DNA of 64,000 nucleotides from Alligator mississippiensis (lineage: Eukaryota; Chordata; Crocodylia; Alligatoridae): positions 174,724,933 through 174,788,932 of the forward strand of contig NC_081824.1 of the NCBI RefSeq assembly GCF_030867095.1. Reading direction: 5' to 3'. Every line of letters starts with the position of its first letter. The stretch's first letter is position 1. Under the pieces are notes generated by a model. The model saw only the letters and a list, made by a program, of their open reading frames with translations. It was not told where the DNA came from and ran no database searches. Shown piece by piece: positions 21,690-32,600 of this stretch. A program made the position numbers and the translations under genes.

Positions 21690-23463
21690 TGCAGGAGAAC
21701 TTCAGAAAAACTTAGAAATCATCTTCTTCACATAAGCTACGCCAAAAGAGATCAACTCAAGAAGGAAATCAACACATGCTACAACAACTTAAAAGAGATA
21801 AATCTGAATATCTTCCCATACATTATACAACATACACAAAAAGACAACCAAAGTTCTTTTTTATGTTGGATGGATGTTGTAAAAAAAGAAACTGAACCAA
21901 TTACTACAGGAAAAATGTTCCCAGCCATTAAAAACCATCAGAGAAACCATATCAATACCGTACAACATCCCAACCTCGACCCCAATGAAACTGAAGGAAC
22001 CAGTGAACCCTCAAATAATATCAATCTCTCCATGCACACACTTAACAAAGCTGAAAAACATGTTCTCTCTAAATACCTTAATTTCTGTCTGGAAAAATAC
22101 CCTAATAAGATACTACAATGTTGAGAACTACAAGAATATTTCCAACATCTCTGTCTCAAGGAAATTTTCTGCAACCAACATGAATCTATGTTCAACAGCA
22201 CTTCATCCTGTGACCAAATTGAGGAAAAGGTTAACACCAAAAAATCCAAAAAACAACAGATTGGACACCTCTTAGTGGACAAAATTCAAACCTCAACTGC
22301 TATATTGACTGCTTTAGCAAAAGAATGAACAATGAAATAACAAACAACAAACACCACCATAACAACCTTGCCCTCTCAGAGAGAAGGGCCATAGAATCTC
22401 TTAGATCCAACCACCAAAAAGTAATAAATCCAGCAGATCAAGGAGGAGCTATGGTTATCCTTAACCATGAAGACTACATAAAGAAGCCAACAGACAAGTC
22501 TTTGACACCACCTACTACAAAAAACTAGAGGAAGATCCAACTCTCCTTTTCACCTTAAAGCTCAAAACCACCATCACATAACTTCCATCTGAACTACAAG
22601 AAAAACTACAGAACTTTATCCCCCGACTACCTATAATATCTAACCATGGAACCCTAACTGAGGAAATAGGTTTAATTGAATCTCTCCTAAAATCTCTTGT
22701 CACTCACTGAATTTTGTCCAAGACACAACAGACTTATGAAGAAAACTTAAAAACATAGACCACCTTCTCAGCAATACCCTCCTAGCCACCATGGATGTTA
22801 CCAGCTTATATACCAACCTCCCACACCTGGATAGTATCCAAGCCTGCCTTACATTTCTACAAGAGCAAGATTAAAGCTCAGAATACAGACCTAAAGATAT
22901 TACTGAATTTATATACTTCATCCTCTGCACCATCAAACCCATACTATATTTAAGATATACAGATGACATCTTCAACATTTGGACCCAAAACCTGAAGTCA
23001 CTGGTTGATTTCCATCACAAATTCAATGATCATCGTCCTTCAATAAGACTATCTCTTGAGTACTCCAGCAGCAATATATGACACTATGATCAGAACACTA
23101 TGATTTTAGATTTTTAGACACTATGATCACATTTTACAGAATGGTAAAATACAATCCACCATATACAAGAAACCTATGGACCATGATACATATCTACACA
23201 GAACCAGCAATCACCATAAACACTCCAAGAAAGCTGTAATATGCTGCCAAGCCCTCCGATATCACCGAATTTGCACTGAGGAGAATACCCATAGACGTCA
23301 CCTCACAAATCTCAAAACAGCTTTCACACAACAAGAACAATCCTCCAGAGAGAGAGATCATACTTTTGTAAGAGCCACCCGGATACCATGTGAAGAATTG
23401 CTGCAGTATAATAGAAAATCCCCATAAATAGCACATCATTGGTTAGGAAATATCATCCTTCCC
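21690..23463 (+). pseudogene. Penelope reverse transcriptase, broken
   Basis: Family landmarks appear in order but in shifting frames: INLSMHTLNKAEKHVLSKYL (about 22018-22077), a basic linker with NPADQGGAMVILNHEDY (about 22430-22480), MDVTSLYTNLPH (RT motif A, 22791-22826) and RYTDDIF (catalytic box, 22953-22973). They are followed by an EYSSSN segment, YKKPMDHDTYLHRTSNHH (about 23167-23218) and ALRYHRICTEENTHRRHL. The canonical RYIDDIF is RYTDDIF here. Several in-frame stops (for example after NHEDYIKKP) and the LTR at 23464 preclude expression. Members of this family copy their own RNA at chromosomal breaks or nicks. Confidence 0.8.
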
Positions 23464-23939
23464 TGTGTGGAAATAAGTTTAACCAGGCCTCTTACTTGAC
23501 TAAGAGGAGAGACAAAGAGAGAGAAAGAGAAGAGAAAAAGATGCTGATGCTATGTGTTTCAAAATGGTCTAAGATAAGAAAAAACCTTCATGCCTTGTTT
23601 TCTCTTGATATATTAAGCTCTGTGTGCAGATGTTAACCTCCTCCTTTCCCTCAAACCAGAAGCTGATAACTGTTCCCAAAACACAGTGTTTTTTTCTGAA
23701 TAAGTAAACTGCTTATGTGTAACAAACGAATGATCGACTTCTTTCTGTTTCTTTCAAGGTTGCTTTGTCTGAACCCTGCATCTTTTCTCACTGTCTAAAG
23801 TATAAATACGCTTGTAAACTTATAGAGGTCAGAGTTCCTTTGAGAACCCTCCTTGTGATCACTTGTATAGCTTTAAATAAACCAAGGTGGCTCTGCCAAT
23901 TCTATGACAACCACAATGCGAAGTTTGATTTCTTCCACA
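23464..23939 (+). mobile_element. LTR-like insertion inside the Penelope element
   Basis: The Penelope coding sequence stops at YHPSL (ending 23463) and resumes at QLEHIQKILKQLQ just after 23939. The intervening 476 bp begins TGTGTGGAAATAAG and ends TTCTTCCACA. A TATAAATAC box lies at 23801-23809 and an AATAAA signal at 23876-23881, the right spacing for an LTR U3-R-U5. CTTCC occurs on both sides and may be part of the target duplication. No viral genes remain, so this is a solo LTR, probably from an endogenous retrovirus. Confidence 0.65.
23801..23809 (+). promoter_or_regulatory. TATA box of the nested LTR
   Basis: TATAAATAC lies about 70 bases upstream of the AATAAA at 23876. It is consistent with an LTR promoter followed by a short R region. 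Confidence 0.45.
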
Positions 23940-24460
23940 ACTGGAACATATACAGAAAATCCTCAAACAATTACAACCCAAAAAGAAGACCCAATTCTCA
24001 AATAGATCTTTCCAGAGCCACCCATCCTAGCCTTTAAACAAGCATGGAATGTCGCCAACCTCATCACCAGAAGCAAACTTCCTATGGCCCAAAGCACACT
24101 GAATAGATCCAGACCGTGGCGGGGCAAAAAAATGTAGAACTTGCCAACACATCTCCACCACTCCCACAATAACAACACCCCACAACAGAACCATCACCAT
24201 TTCTGGATCTTACAGCTGCTTCTCCAGAAATGTAATAGATCTCATCCAGTGCACTAAATGCCCTGATGGAAAATATGTAGAAGAAACCAAACAACAACTG
24301 CACACCAGAATGAACGCATGCCTAAAATCTATGAAAGACAAAAATACCCAATTAACTTTGGGTGTACACTTCTCACAAGACAACCACTCTCTCTCCAATC
24401 TCTCAGTCCTAATCCTCAAAGGTAATTTACAAAATACCTTTTGTAGATGAGCCTACAAAC
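23940..24460 (+). pseudogene. Penelope C-terminal region with GIY-YIG endonuclease, broken
   Basis: After QLEHIQKILKQLQ comes PPILAFKQAWNVANLITRSK (about 24019-24078), a hallmark of Penelope connectors. A cysteine cluster CRTCQH follows near 24136, then DLIQCTKCPDGKYVEETKQQ (about 24240-24297) and HFSQDNHSLSNLSVLILKG (about 24368-24424). The YVEET stretch corresponds to the YVGET-type half of the GIY-YIG active site, with glycine lost, and the first-half tyrosine also appears to be changed to D. The endonuclease would nick the target for priming; this copy is inactive. Confidence 0.8.
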
Positions 24461-24744
24461 TTCACTTCATAAATCTGCTAGATACAAAAAATCATGGACT
24501 AAATATAGACATTGGATTGATGGCATAGTGTAACCTGCCTGCCATCTGATAACCCCAGGTAACCTGTCTACATTTTACCAGCAACATTCTATCACCAGTT
24601 CTACATTCTTCCTTTCCCACCCCTACCTGTCTCTCACCTATTGTCTCCCATTCCCTCACTGCCACACATTTGCATTTTCACAGACCTGTACTTCACATTT
24701 TGGTTTCTGTTCTACCCAAGAAAGCACACAATTCACCAGCAGGC

Positions 24745-24857
24745 TCTCTCTATGCCTGAAGAAGGGTGTTAGTGCCTGAAAGCTTGCAAAGAACAATTTT
24801 CCAACTATTTAGTTGGTCTAATAAAAGATATCACATCTACCCAAAGAACTTTGTCTG
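24745..24857 (+). repeat. Penelope 3' terminal module
   Basis: TGAAGAAGGGTGTTAGTGCC through AACTTTGTCTG ends exactly at the right target duplication. Internally TTTCCAACTATTTAGTTGG is a near-palindrome. The module is repeated inverted at 21448-21580 and is found alone at 421-566. Confidence 0.75.
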
Positions 24858-24867
24858 TCCAGCACCT

Positions 24868-25640
24868 GGAACATTATAGGCGCTGCTAGAAAAAAATCAG
24901 AATGGTGTATATTTAATGGAGCATTTTATTTGTTTGTTTGTTTAAATGAAATACAATTTACTTTATTGTGCAGGATCCTGAAGTGTGTCTCAGGGTCTCA
25001 GCCTTCAGTAAACATGGGGGTGGAACATGAGAACCATTTTCTATCAGGTCTTTGACAAGGTACCAACCCTATAGACAGATGCCAGATAGGTGGGGAGGGT
25101 GGGGGGATGATACCCATTCTGAAGAGAAGGAGCAGGTCTTGAAAACAATGCCATACCAATTTGTACCCAAAAGGAGGAGAGAATTTCATAGTTTTCACCT
25201 ACCCCCATAAAAAAGCTCTGTCTACAACATAAACGAACCTCATCTCTGCTGCAGCCATGTATCCACTATCCAGTCTTTGATACTTAAATATTCTAAATAT
25301 AGAGACAAACTATTTGAGCTCCTATATTCTAAAGGAACCAGTAGATTTGGTGTGATTTGCCTGCACCAACTCATGTTGCAGAGGCACATGACTCTGGTTT
25401 GTATTGGTAGTAGATTCTTTGGAGTTGGAGGCATTCATGTGCAGGTGGATTGTGTGCAACAGTCCAGCCAGGAGGTCACGAAGGCACGGGTTAACAAAAT
25501 CAGGACAGCATGTGCCATAACATGAGGCAATCTCCTAGGCTAATTACAGACAGTCAAAAAGCCTGAGGCTGATTCAGTCTTTGCAGGCTAGTATAAACTG
25601 CAAAGATTAAACTGAGAAACAACTGGGGATACATTCAATT
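24868..25640. other. No recognisable gene
   Basis: Continuation of the pre-insertion sequence, with GTTTGTTTGTTT near 24930. The frames (64-82 codons) are without domains. Confidence 0.5.
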
Positions 25641-26300
25641 TTGATTCAGAAAATGCAGCCACATGCCTGAAGTGGCTCAGACCAGAAGCCGGGGGGCAAT
25701 AGAGCATACCTCTGTGGCATGTAGTCAGCATGGGCTGTGTGTTTGCTTCCTCTTCCTGCTGGCCCTGAGGTCTCTAGGATTTGCAGTCCAGAATCACAGA
25801 AGCAGGATTTTACAGGGTTGCTCATCTCTTCCTGCTTCCAGCTGCCTCTGGGATTTGTAGTCCACAACCAAAGTCAGCAGTAACTTTCAGTAAGCTTAGC
25901 AGGACAAGGCAGCTCTGTACTCTGGGGAAGGGGGGTTTAACTGAAGGAAAGCGGTGTTTAGCCCCCCTTCCTGGCCCCAGACCCCAGCTGGGGTTTGTCG
26001 GGGGGCAGTCCCTGCCTCTCTCCTCCACGACCCTTCTCTGCTGGAACAGACAGCACAGCGCAGCCCAGCCCAGGGCTGGAAAGGATGCTGGGGGACTCTG
26101 ATTTAACTTAAACCAGGAAAGGGTCTGGGACATAAGTTTCAGAAATGGGTTTGACCCCAATCAGTTAAACCAGGTTTATCTTAAACCAGTTTTGGCCATC
26201 TTGAAACTGGTTCATGTGCACTGAACTTCTGTTCTGTTAAACCAGTTTAAGTCATCAGAAACTGGCTTACACCTGTACGTGTAACTTCTGTCCCTAGCCC
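25641..26300. mobile_element. Possible DNA-transposon cluster with two ZNF143-like motifs and AAACCAGTTTA repeats
   Basis: CTCTAGGATTTGCAGTCCAG (about 25769-25788) and CTCTGGGATTTGTAGTCCAC (about 25846-25865) are direct copies. The complement of the second contains ACTACAAATCCCA, resembling the ZNF143/STAF motif. From 26100 to 26290, AAACCAGTTT-like words recur on both strands (TTAAACCAGG, GAAACTGG, TTAAACCAGTTTAAG). The right edge reversed reads GGGACAGAAGTTACACG, a plausible terminal repeat. No clean left end or target duplication was found. Confidence 0.35.
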
Positions 26301-27088
26301 CAGTCACCTGAAGAAACCTGTATACATTACTTGCAAACACTATTCTGGGTAAGCCCAGGCCTGAGCCCCTTGCATTCCTATCCTGGTTCTGGCATTATCT
26401 TTTCCCTGCCTGACAAAAGCATATCAATGTTTTAAAATTCACCTTTCACTACTCATGACACAGCATTACTGACTGTAGTCTGACCTCTAGGTCAGTGCTT
26501 TGCTCCCATGACCTAGAGTCCAGCTGTATATTGCAGAGAACAGACTTGGCTAAAAAATGTCTTTTCCCTTCTCCCTTGTCTTTTCTTTCAAATATGTCTC
26601 TCATGCTGAGCTCTATGGGAGAAGAGTGAGAGGGTAAGAGAAAGAAGGGGGGGAGGAGTTGCAGCAATTGAATTGAAAATGAATGGAAGGTTATGGGCAA
26701 GGTGATGAGAATAAATTGTATGTCCAGGGCAGAGGGAATTACAACATCTCCACGCACACCTTCAGGCCTTGAGGGATTAAGTATTTTCTAAAGGAATTCA
26801 AAAAGGATTGAGGGCTGTCACAAGGAAGAAGAAAGGTTTTCAGGGTGAGGTCTCAAGAGTGTGTGTGCGCGAGTGTGTGAGGCTACAATAATTGAATCTT
26901 CCTTCCTCAAAACAAAACAAAGGGGAGAGCAGCCCAGGACACAGCCTTGGGGAAATCAGCATATTCAGAGAGCAGCTTCTGATAGGTCTTAGGCATCTGC
27001 TGTTTCCAGCAGAGGGAAACAACTTGTTTCTTTTGCACCGTCTGGGTCTTCTCGTTTTCAAACCTTTGAGGTTTTGGAGAAATTTGAC
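26301..27088. other. No recognisable gene
   Basis: Unassigned sequence with a GT/GC tract (GTGTGTGTGCGCGAGTGTGTG) near 26859-26879. The frames here are short and lack domains. Confidence 0.45.
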
Positions 27089-27112
27089 ATGGCAGCAAAG
27101 CAATCTACAAAG
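27089..27112 (+). CDS. Speculative first coding exon (8 codons) with splice donor
   Basis: GACATGG gives an acceptable start context. The frame reads MAAKQSTK and is followed directly by a strong donor, AAAG|GTATGT at 27113. The upstream 200 bases have no ATG in this frame that extends it. This is the only place where I saw start context, short ORF and donor together in non-repetitive sequence, but such combinations arise by chance and no downstream exon was found. Confidence 0.12.
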
Positions 27113-27237
27113 GTATGTTTCATCTTAGTTTGCATTCAAAAGCCACCTACTTCCCTACAACCATCTCAGATGCTTGCTTGCACACATATACATTCTCAAA
27201 TACATCAGTAGCCCCTATGTATATGCTCAAGTATATA

Positions 27238-27276
27238 GTAGTAATAATAATAATAATTATTATTATTATTATTATG
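27238..27276. repeat. (TAA)n-(ATT)n palindromic microsatellite
   Basis: GTAATAATAATAATAAT passes directly into TATTATTATTATTATTA, giving a self-complementary tract of about 38 bases that can form a hairpin. Confidence 0.9.
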
Positions 27277-27777
27277 CTTAGCCAGTTAGCCTGATATAGA
27301 GTTGTTCTTCTGTACACCTCAGAGCACTTTATGAGATAATGGGGTGCAGAAGAAAGGAAGCAGTTCAGTACCAGAGCCAAGCATTGCAGCCAAGTCACCC
27401 CAGTGCCTTCAGCATTTTGCCATAAGGGTTTCCATCCTGACCTCCAGGCCCTTTTGAGGTACAGCACGGCAGAAATAGGACCTGACTAGCAAACATTTTC
27501 AAACTGGTTTTATTTTGAAGTAGTTAAACTGACCCATTTTAAACCCATTAAAATAATCCTCTCTCTCAATCTCTCTCTTTATTGAAAAAAATTATCAAAT
27601 ATATGTTTAGAAATATTATTGAATTCGTTCATGTAGCAAGAACCAGACATATTTTATGCTATGGAAAGGAAATGAGAAAGGAAACCCAAACTTACAGGAA
27701 TATGCAGCCCAGTACTTTATGCTTAAAACTCTCCCTAGGCAACTCTAAATGTAATCTGACTTATTTTGTAAACACTT
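27277..27777. other. No recognisable gene
   Basis: Contains AAACTGG and TTAAACTGA words near 27500-27525, recalling the repeat at 26.1 kb, but is otherwise unassigned. Confidence 0.4.
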
Positions 27778-29654
27778 TTAGGGCACGTCCACACATGCAG
27801 GCATGTGTGCTTGCAGCAACTCAAATAGGAGTGGCACAAATTTGAGCCAGGGATTTTTGCCTCTGCATATGCCCAGACATGCACTTTGGTGTGAAGCTAG
27901 TTGTACTGCTTGGGGGAAAATAACCCTGCCCAGCTCCTCCTAGATCTGGCTAGCCCCAGCAGTATAAAAACCTGCCCTGGTGAGCACCTCAGGACTACTT
28001 GCCCTCAGGAGCTTCTGAGGCCTGGCCAGTTGGTATCTGGGGATACTACCCCTTGTGCCAGCTGGACTACTGAAGCAGCCCTGACCTGAAGTTGTCCCTG
28101 CACCCTCTACCCACTGCAGCAGTCTACAGTGGGGGCTGCTGCCTGTCTGTGACCTGCTACCACCTGCAATAGCATCGGCTCTCTCAATAGCATCGGCTCT
28201 CTGCGGCCCCATGGCTGCGCCCCTGCCAGACTCAGATGCGGTGCCCCCTCTCTGCTGTTTTTGCAGCTATTGCCCAAAACATGTGCTCCTCGTGGTGGCC
28301 CACTTTGAAGTGTGAAAGCATGTCCTCTTGCCCCAAATGACCAAGAGGTCAACCACCTCGTCTGCCCTCCAGCTGGGTCCCCAGTGCTGCCCCTGGACAT
28401 GGGTCTCACCACTTGTCTCACCAGCAGAGATCCTGGTGTTCCCTGTTTACAAATTGCAAATACTCTGATAAGAAACCCAAATTATCTCATTAATACCCCC
28501 AAAATAGTGTTCTTCTGCTATTAAAATGAAACACCACTATATACAGAGAGATCAGTTGGGCAATGTTTTATTGATATTTACAAGTTAAATGCAATTTGAA
28601 GGGGGGTTGGGGGAGTTTGTGGGTGGCTGTAGGGTTTGTGGGGGTGAGGTTTGGGGGTATGGGGCTTGTCTGGGGGTTTGGGGTTCGTGGCTGAGTATGT
28701 GGAGGAGGGGGTTGTAGGAGAGGCTTGGGGATGTGGGTGTTGTGTGTGGATTGTGGGGGGACTGTGGATGTGGGAGACTGTGTGTGGGGGGCTGCTACTC
28801 CCCCACAGGGTGTAACCTCCCCCACAGGGTGTAACCCCCCCCACAGTACATGGACTGCCCCCCCTGCATGGCCCACATGCCTCCCACAGGGCCCACATGC
28901 CCCACCATGAAGCCCAAGGCCCCTCCCACAAGGCCCACAGTTCACCCCCCACAGCAGCAGCAACCATGGGGTGTTCAGGGCCCATTACAGCCAGAGCCCC
29001 CAGTGGTGCACCCTGGCCCCAATTGCCTCAGAGCCAGTGCCACCTGTGCCGCTCATCATGGGACCACCCCAGCTTGGCACCGCACGGCATGGGGCTGTGT
29101 GGCTTCAGGAAGCACCGGGGCCACTCAGGCTGTCACCTGGGGCCCAGCCCAGCTTGCAGGGACTGCATGTCATGCTGGGAGCAGCAGCAGCAACCATTGG
29201 AGCACTCAGGGCCTCCTGGCACAGCTGCCTCCCCTCCCCCCCCCCCGCATGGTGTGGGGCAGTGTGGTTCAGCCCTGCCCGCCTGACACCTGGCGCTCTG
29301 CTTGTGCTATTTCATACAGGCCTGGCCCAGCTTGACACAGCACCACATGCCTTCAGGCAGTTCCGGGCCACTTGGGCTGTTTCCCAGCCTGCACCACTCC
29401 TTGCCCCACAAGAAGCAAGCATAGAGGTGATCTGGCCAGCTACCCGAGCATCTCTTTGGAGGACCTGAGCCTCCGGTTGCTTCAAGGCACAATCCTAGAC
29501 CATGCCCTGCCCAGCTTTTTTTCTGCAGGTTACTTTTTGATACCTGGATATCCAGATATCAGATCTTGAGCCTGTGCTGCAAATATGTGTTTTTGTTCCC
29601 AGCATGCCTCTTGCTGCATCTCAAACTACTCAAACTCATCTGGGCATGTCCTTT
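27778..29654 (+). mobile_element. GC-rich non-autonomous DNA element (1.87 kb), Harbinger-type ends
   Basis: The left end, GGGCACGTCCACACATG at 27781, pairs with the right end ending GGGCATGTCC at 29651 (reversed GGACATGCCCAGATGAG). The flanks are TTA and TTT, a likely decayed 3 bp target duplication. A TATAAAAACC box lies at about 27962. A minus-strand polyadenylation-like TTTATT lies at about 28567. The 3' 150 bases match the end of the element at 51278-52925: CCTGCCCAGCTTTTTTTC, CCTGGATATCCAG, TTTTTGTTCCCA and GCATGCCTCTTGC. Long overlapping frames in 28.5-29.5 kb on both strands are products of GC-rich repeats, not recognised proteins. Confidence 0.6.
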
Positions 29655-32600
29655 GAGTCTGGATGCAAAGTTAATTTAACTCAAAATGCTGGTCTAATGA
29701 CCCCCACCTCTGATTTCAAGACAACTTTCTGGAGTACGTTCCACTGTACAAAGAGCAATAATGGCAATCTAAAAATTCACATGTTGCAAAAAAATCCTAT
29801 TTTTTTCAGAAGTCAAAGTCTTTTTGTTCTGAGACTGCCACCTGTTGGTTATATCATTTCTCAATCTTTGGCTAAATAATGTAACTGGGATCTTAACAAA
29901 GAACTTATCCTGACCAAATCCCTGCCTCTTTTCTTTATCCCTCTCCTATAGGCACTCAGAGAGAGACACAAATAAACTCCCCTCCAGCCCAAAAATCGAA
30001 ACCGAGCAGGCTGCTGCTGTATTCTTATAGCTTATTGCTGCAATCAAACCCCTGCTATCCATTGCGGCCTAGAGTTGAATTGATTTTAATAGCATTCTGA
30101 TTTTGAAAAGTGCCACTGAGACAGGCAGGTTGGAATAGGATTGTTATTAGTCTTCTTTTTTTCCTGGATAAACATTAAAAAGCCATTTCCAGCAAAGCAA
30201 TGCACCTGCTCTCAGCAGAGCATTTGAGTCCTGAGTACCTTGTGCTGAGGTTGTGGCTTGGGCTTTGAATTTTTATTCTACCAAGAATATTGCTTGCTCC
30301 TACATTTGTCCCTCAGTATTAGCAGGTTGTGGCAGTGTGACTCTTAAGAATTGTTTTTCAGAGGTATACATATGTCCAGCTACACAGTTATGGTACAAAG
30401 GTAAAAGGAGAAAGGATGGCCCAAGTTGTTAGTCTGCAATGACATTATTCAAGAAGCTAGGGTTCGAGACTTTACTTGACTGAAGGTCTTGGGCAAAACA
30501 TTTAGAGAAAAATTCTACTTTGCTACTAAGATGTCAAAGGGACACTGTTAAAGAGGATAGGTGTCTAAGAAATGAAACAATATTCTGTTTTGTCTCCTGT
30601 AACACCCCAGAGCACTAAGACATCTTAAGTCCTCACATGTCTGCTTCTTCACAGTGGAGGCACAGAAATGTCATTCAATCCCTCCTTGTCCTCCTCTTCC
30701 ACCAAACCATAGCCAACCACAAAACCTATTATTGGAAATTCTTGGACACTGGCAAGCATGGTGCTGGTTTCTATCCAGTAAGGCATCTTCCCAGGAAGTG
30801 GCAAGCCAGGGGCTATTTCCATCTCATCCAGGAGAAATTTGAATCCTAATCTCCCACATCACCATGGACCAGGCTACACTGGGAACAATTTTCTCTTGAA
30901 GCCATGCCATTGAGCAGCCAACAGGATGGATAGCAGAAAGGAGAATAATGAAGAGAAAACTTGGGTCTGCGACCCAAGTGAAGCAGAATGAGACTCCAGG
31001 AGCAACTAGCAGGCAAAAATTGATCCTCTTATTCATGGTATAAATGTAAGACATCTATGACCATCACACCAAGACCTTTGACATGTACACCTAGGCAAGA
31101 GTGGAGGAGTGGAAGCTGCCTACCATCTCCCTTTAGACCCTTAAGACAGAATCCAAGGCCAGACCAAGTCCAGATGTCCAGTGCCGCAAACTTTGTAGCT
31201 TCTGCCAGAGAGCAAGAGATAAGACCTGCTGCTGACTGCCTGACATCTCAGTGAGGGTGCGTTTCTGTCAGGGTATTGCCCCTTAGCTTTTCTCCAACCA
31301 AGGAGTACACACAAGGCATTAGGGTGCCCAGACTAGGGTTCTGAGGAGCCCTGTACTCGCCTTACTCTGGAGGTTGCAACACTGTGGTATTTGATAGGAG
31401 TTACCCTGCCATAAGTAGCCCCACCACACTGCCACCAGATCCTCCAGTCAGATGCAGCTCACTGTCATACCCAGAAGCAAACTATCTCCCCTGTAAAGTG
31501 CAGAAGAACCCTGCATCTTCAAGTGAAATAGCAGAAACCCCAGTGCCTGGTCACATAAGCCTGGAGAAAGCAGAAATTAAGTCAGTCATATTTTAGCAGC
31601 AAGATCAAATTTAACCCTTAATCTCTGTGCACCTCAGTTCCCCTTCTATGAAATGTAAGTAGATATGCTTCCATAGGTCAGAAAAGTCTTGGGAGCACAG
31701 TTAGATTAAATAGCTGGACAACCTTTGATACAGTTGCAACAGAGACCATAAAAGTATCTTAGATTGAGGGGGTTACAGACAGCAGGGTGTGCATATGAAT
31801 GCAATGTGCAGCCTGTAAGGGGGACATGATACAACCTACACTCAAACCATGGCAGGAAAACAGTAAGAAACAGACACAGAATGTGGTGTACATATAGAAC
31901 CAAATTTAGGGGTATATCCTCCTGTAGTGACTTGTATCACATGTGAGTTAGGGGGTCTACTATAGCTCACAGCTGCTAAAAATAATCTTTTAACTCAGGC
32001 AACAAACCCTTGTTTTTAGTACTAAAGTTCTTGTTTACAAACCCTGTTGTTGGCCCCAGAGACATTCTTAAACACTATGCCAGGGACCCAGATGCAATGT
32101 GAATCCACAGCAGAGTGGCTGTACAGAAGTAAAGCAGCAATAAGGAAGTCATATAGGCAGGATACTCAGTCACAGTGAGCAAAAGCACATGGTACAAATG
32201 TACATATGTATGGGCATAAAATGCAGTGAGTGTATGATTGCAATAGCAGTGTGGACAAGATTTAAAGCCAAGTAGAACATTGAAAAGAAAATCTGTATCT
32301 CCATACACACATACAAGAAAACTAATATAAATGTTGCCTGTTGAATCTATGAGCAATTCATGCCTCAAAAAAAAAAAGCAAACTCCTTGTATTATTCAGC
32401 AGAAAAAGCACAGCACTCTGGTTATGTCAACCCTCAACTCTAGGGATGGCAGCACAGGGCAAAGCAAACTGGCCGTCACAGAGCCCTGTATTATTGCAGT
32501 AGACTGTTTTCAGTCCCTAAGCCAATTTGTCTAAAGCTAGCGAAAGTATTCCTATATTACACTGCTCATTGGCTGGAGACACTATGTACTAACTTAATAC

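Larger units (their letters stand above)
21448..24857 (+). mobile_element. Penelope-like retroelement with GIY-YIG domain, 3.4 kb, inactive
   Basis: A 10 bp duplication, TCCAGCACCT, sits at 21438-21447 and 24858-24867. Between them is a plus-strand Penelope-type reading region (RT then GIY-YIG endonuclease), interrupted by stops and by an LTR at 23464-23939. The left end (21448-21580) is an inverted copy of the 3' terminal module (24745-24857), for example CTTTGAGCTTTTAGGCACAAACACCC against the complement of GTTAGTGCCTGAAAGC. Inverted or direct partial terminal duplication is known for Penelope insertions. The flanks join into one older sequence (CTCCTCAAGGCAAGG..CCAGCACCTGGAACATTATAG) when the element is removed. 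Confidence 0.85.

Noticed and set aside
28850..29468. Long proline/alanine-rich frames near 29 kb
   Set aside because: GC-rich transposon interior with frames in several phases and no domain or splice structure.
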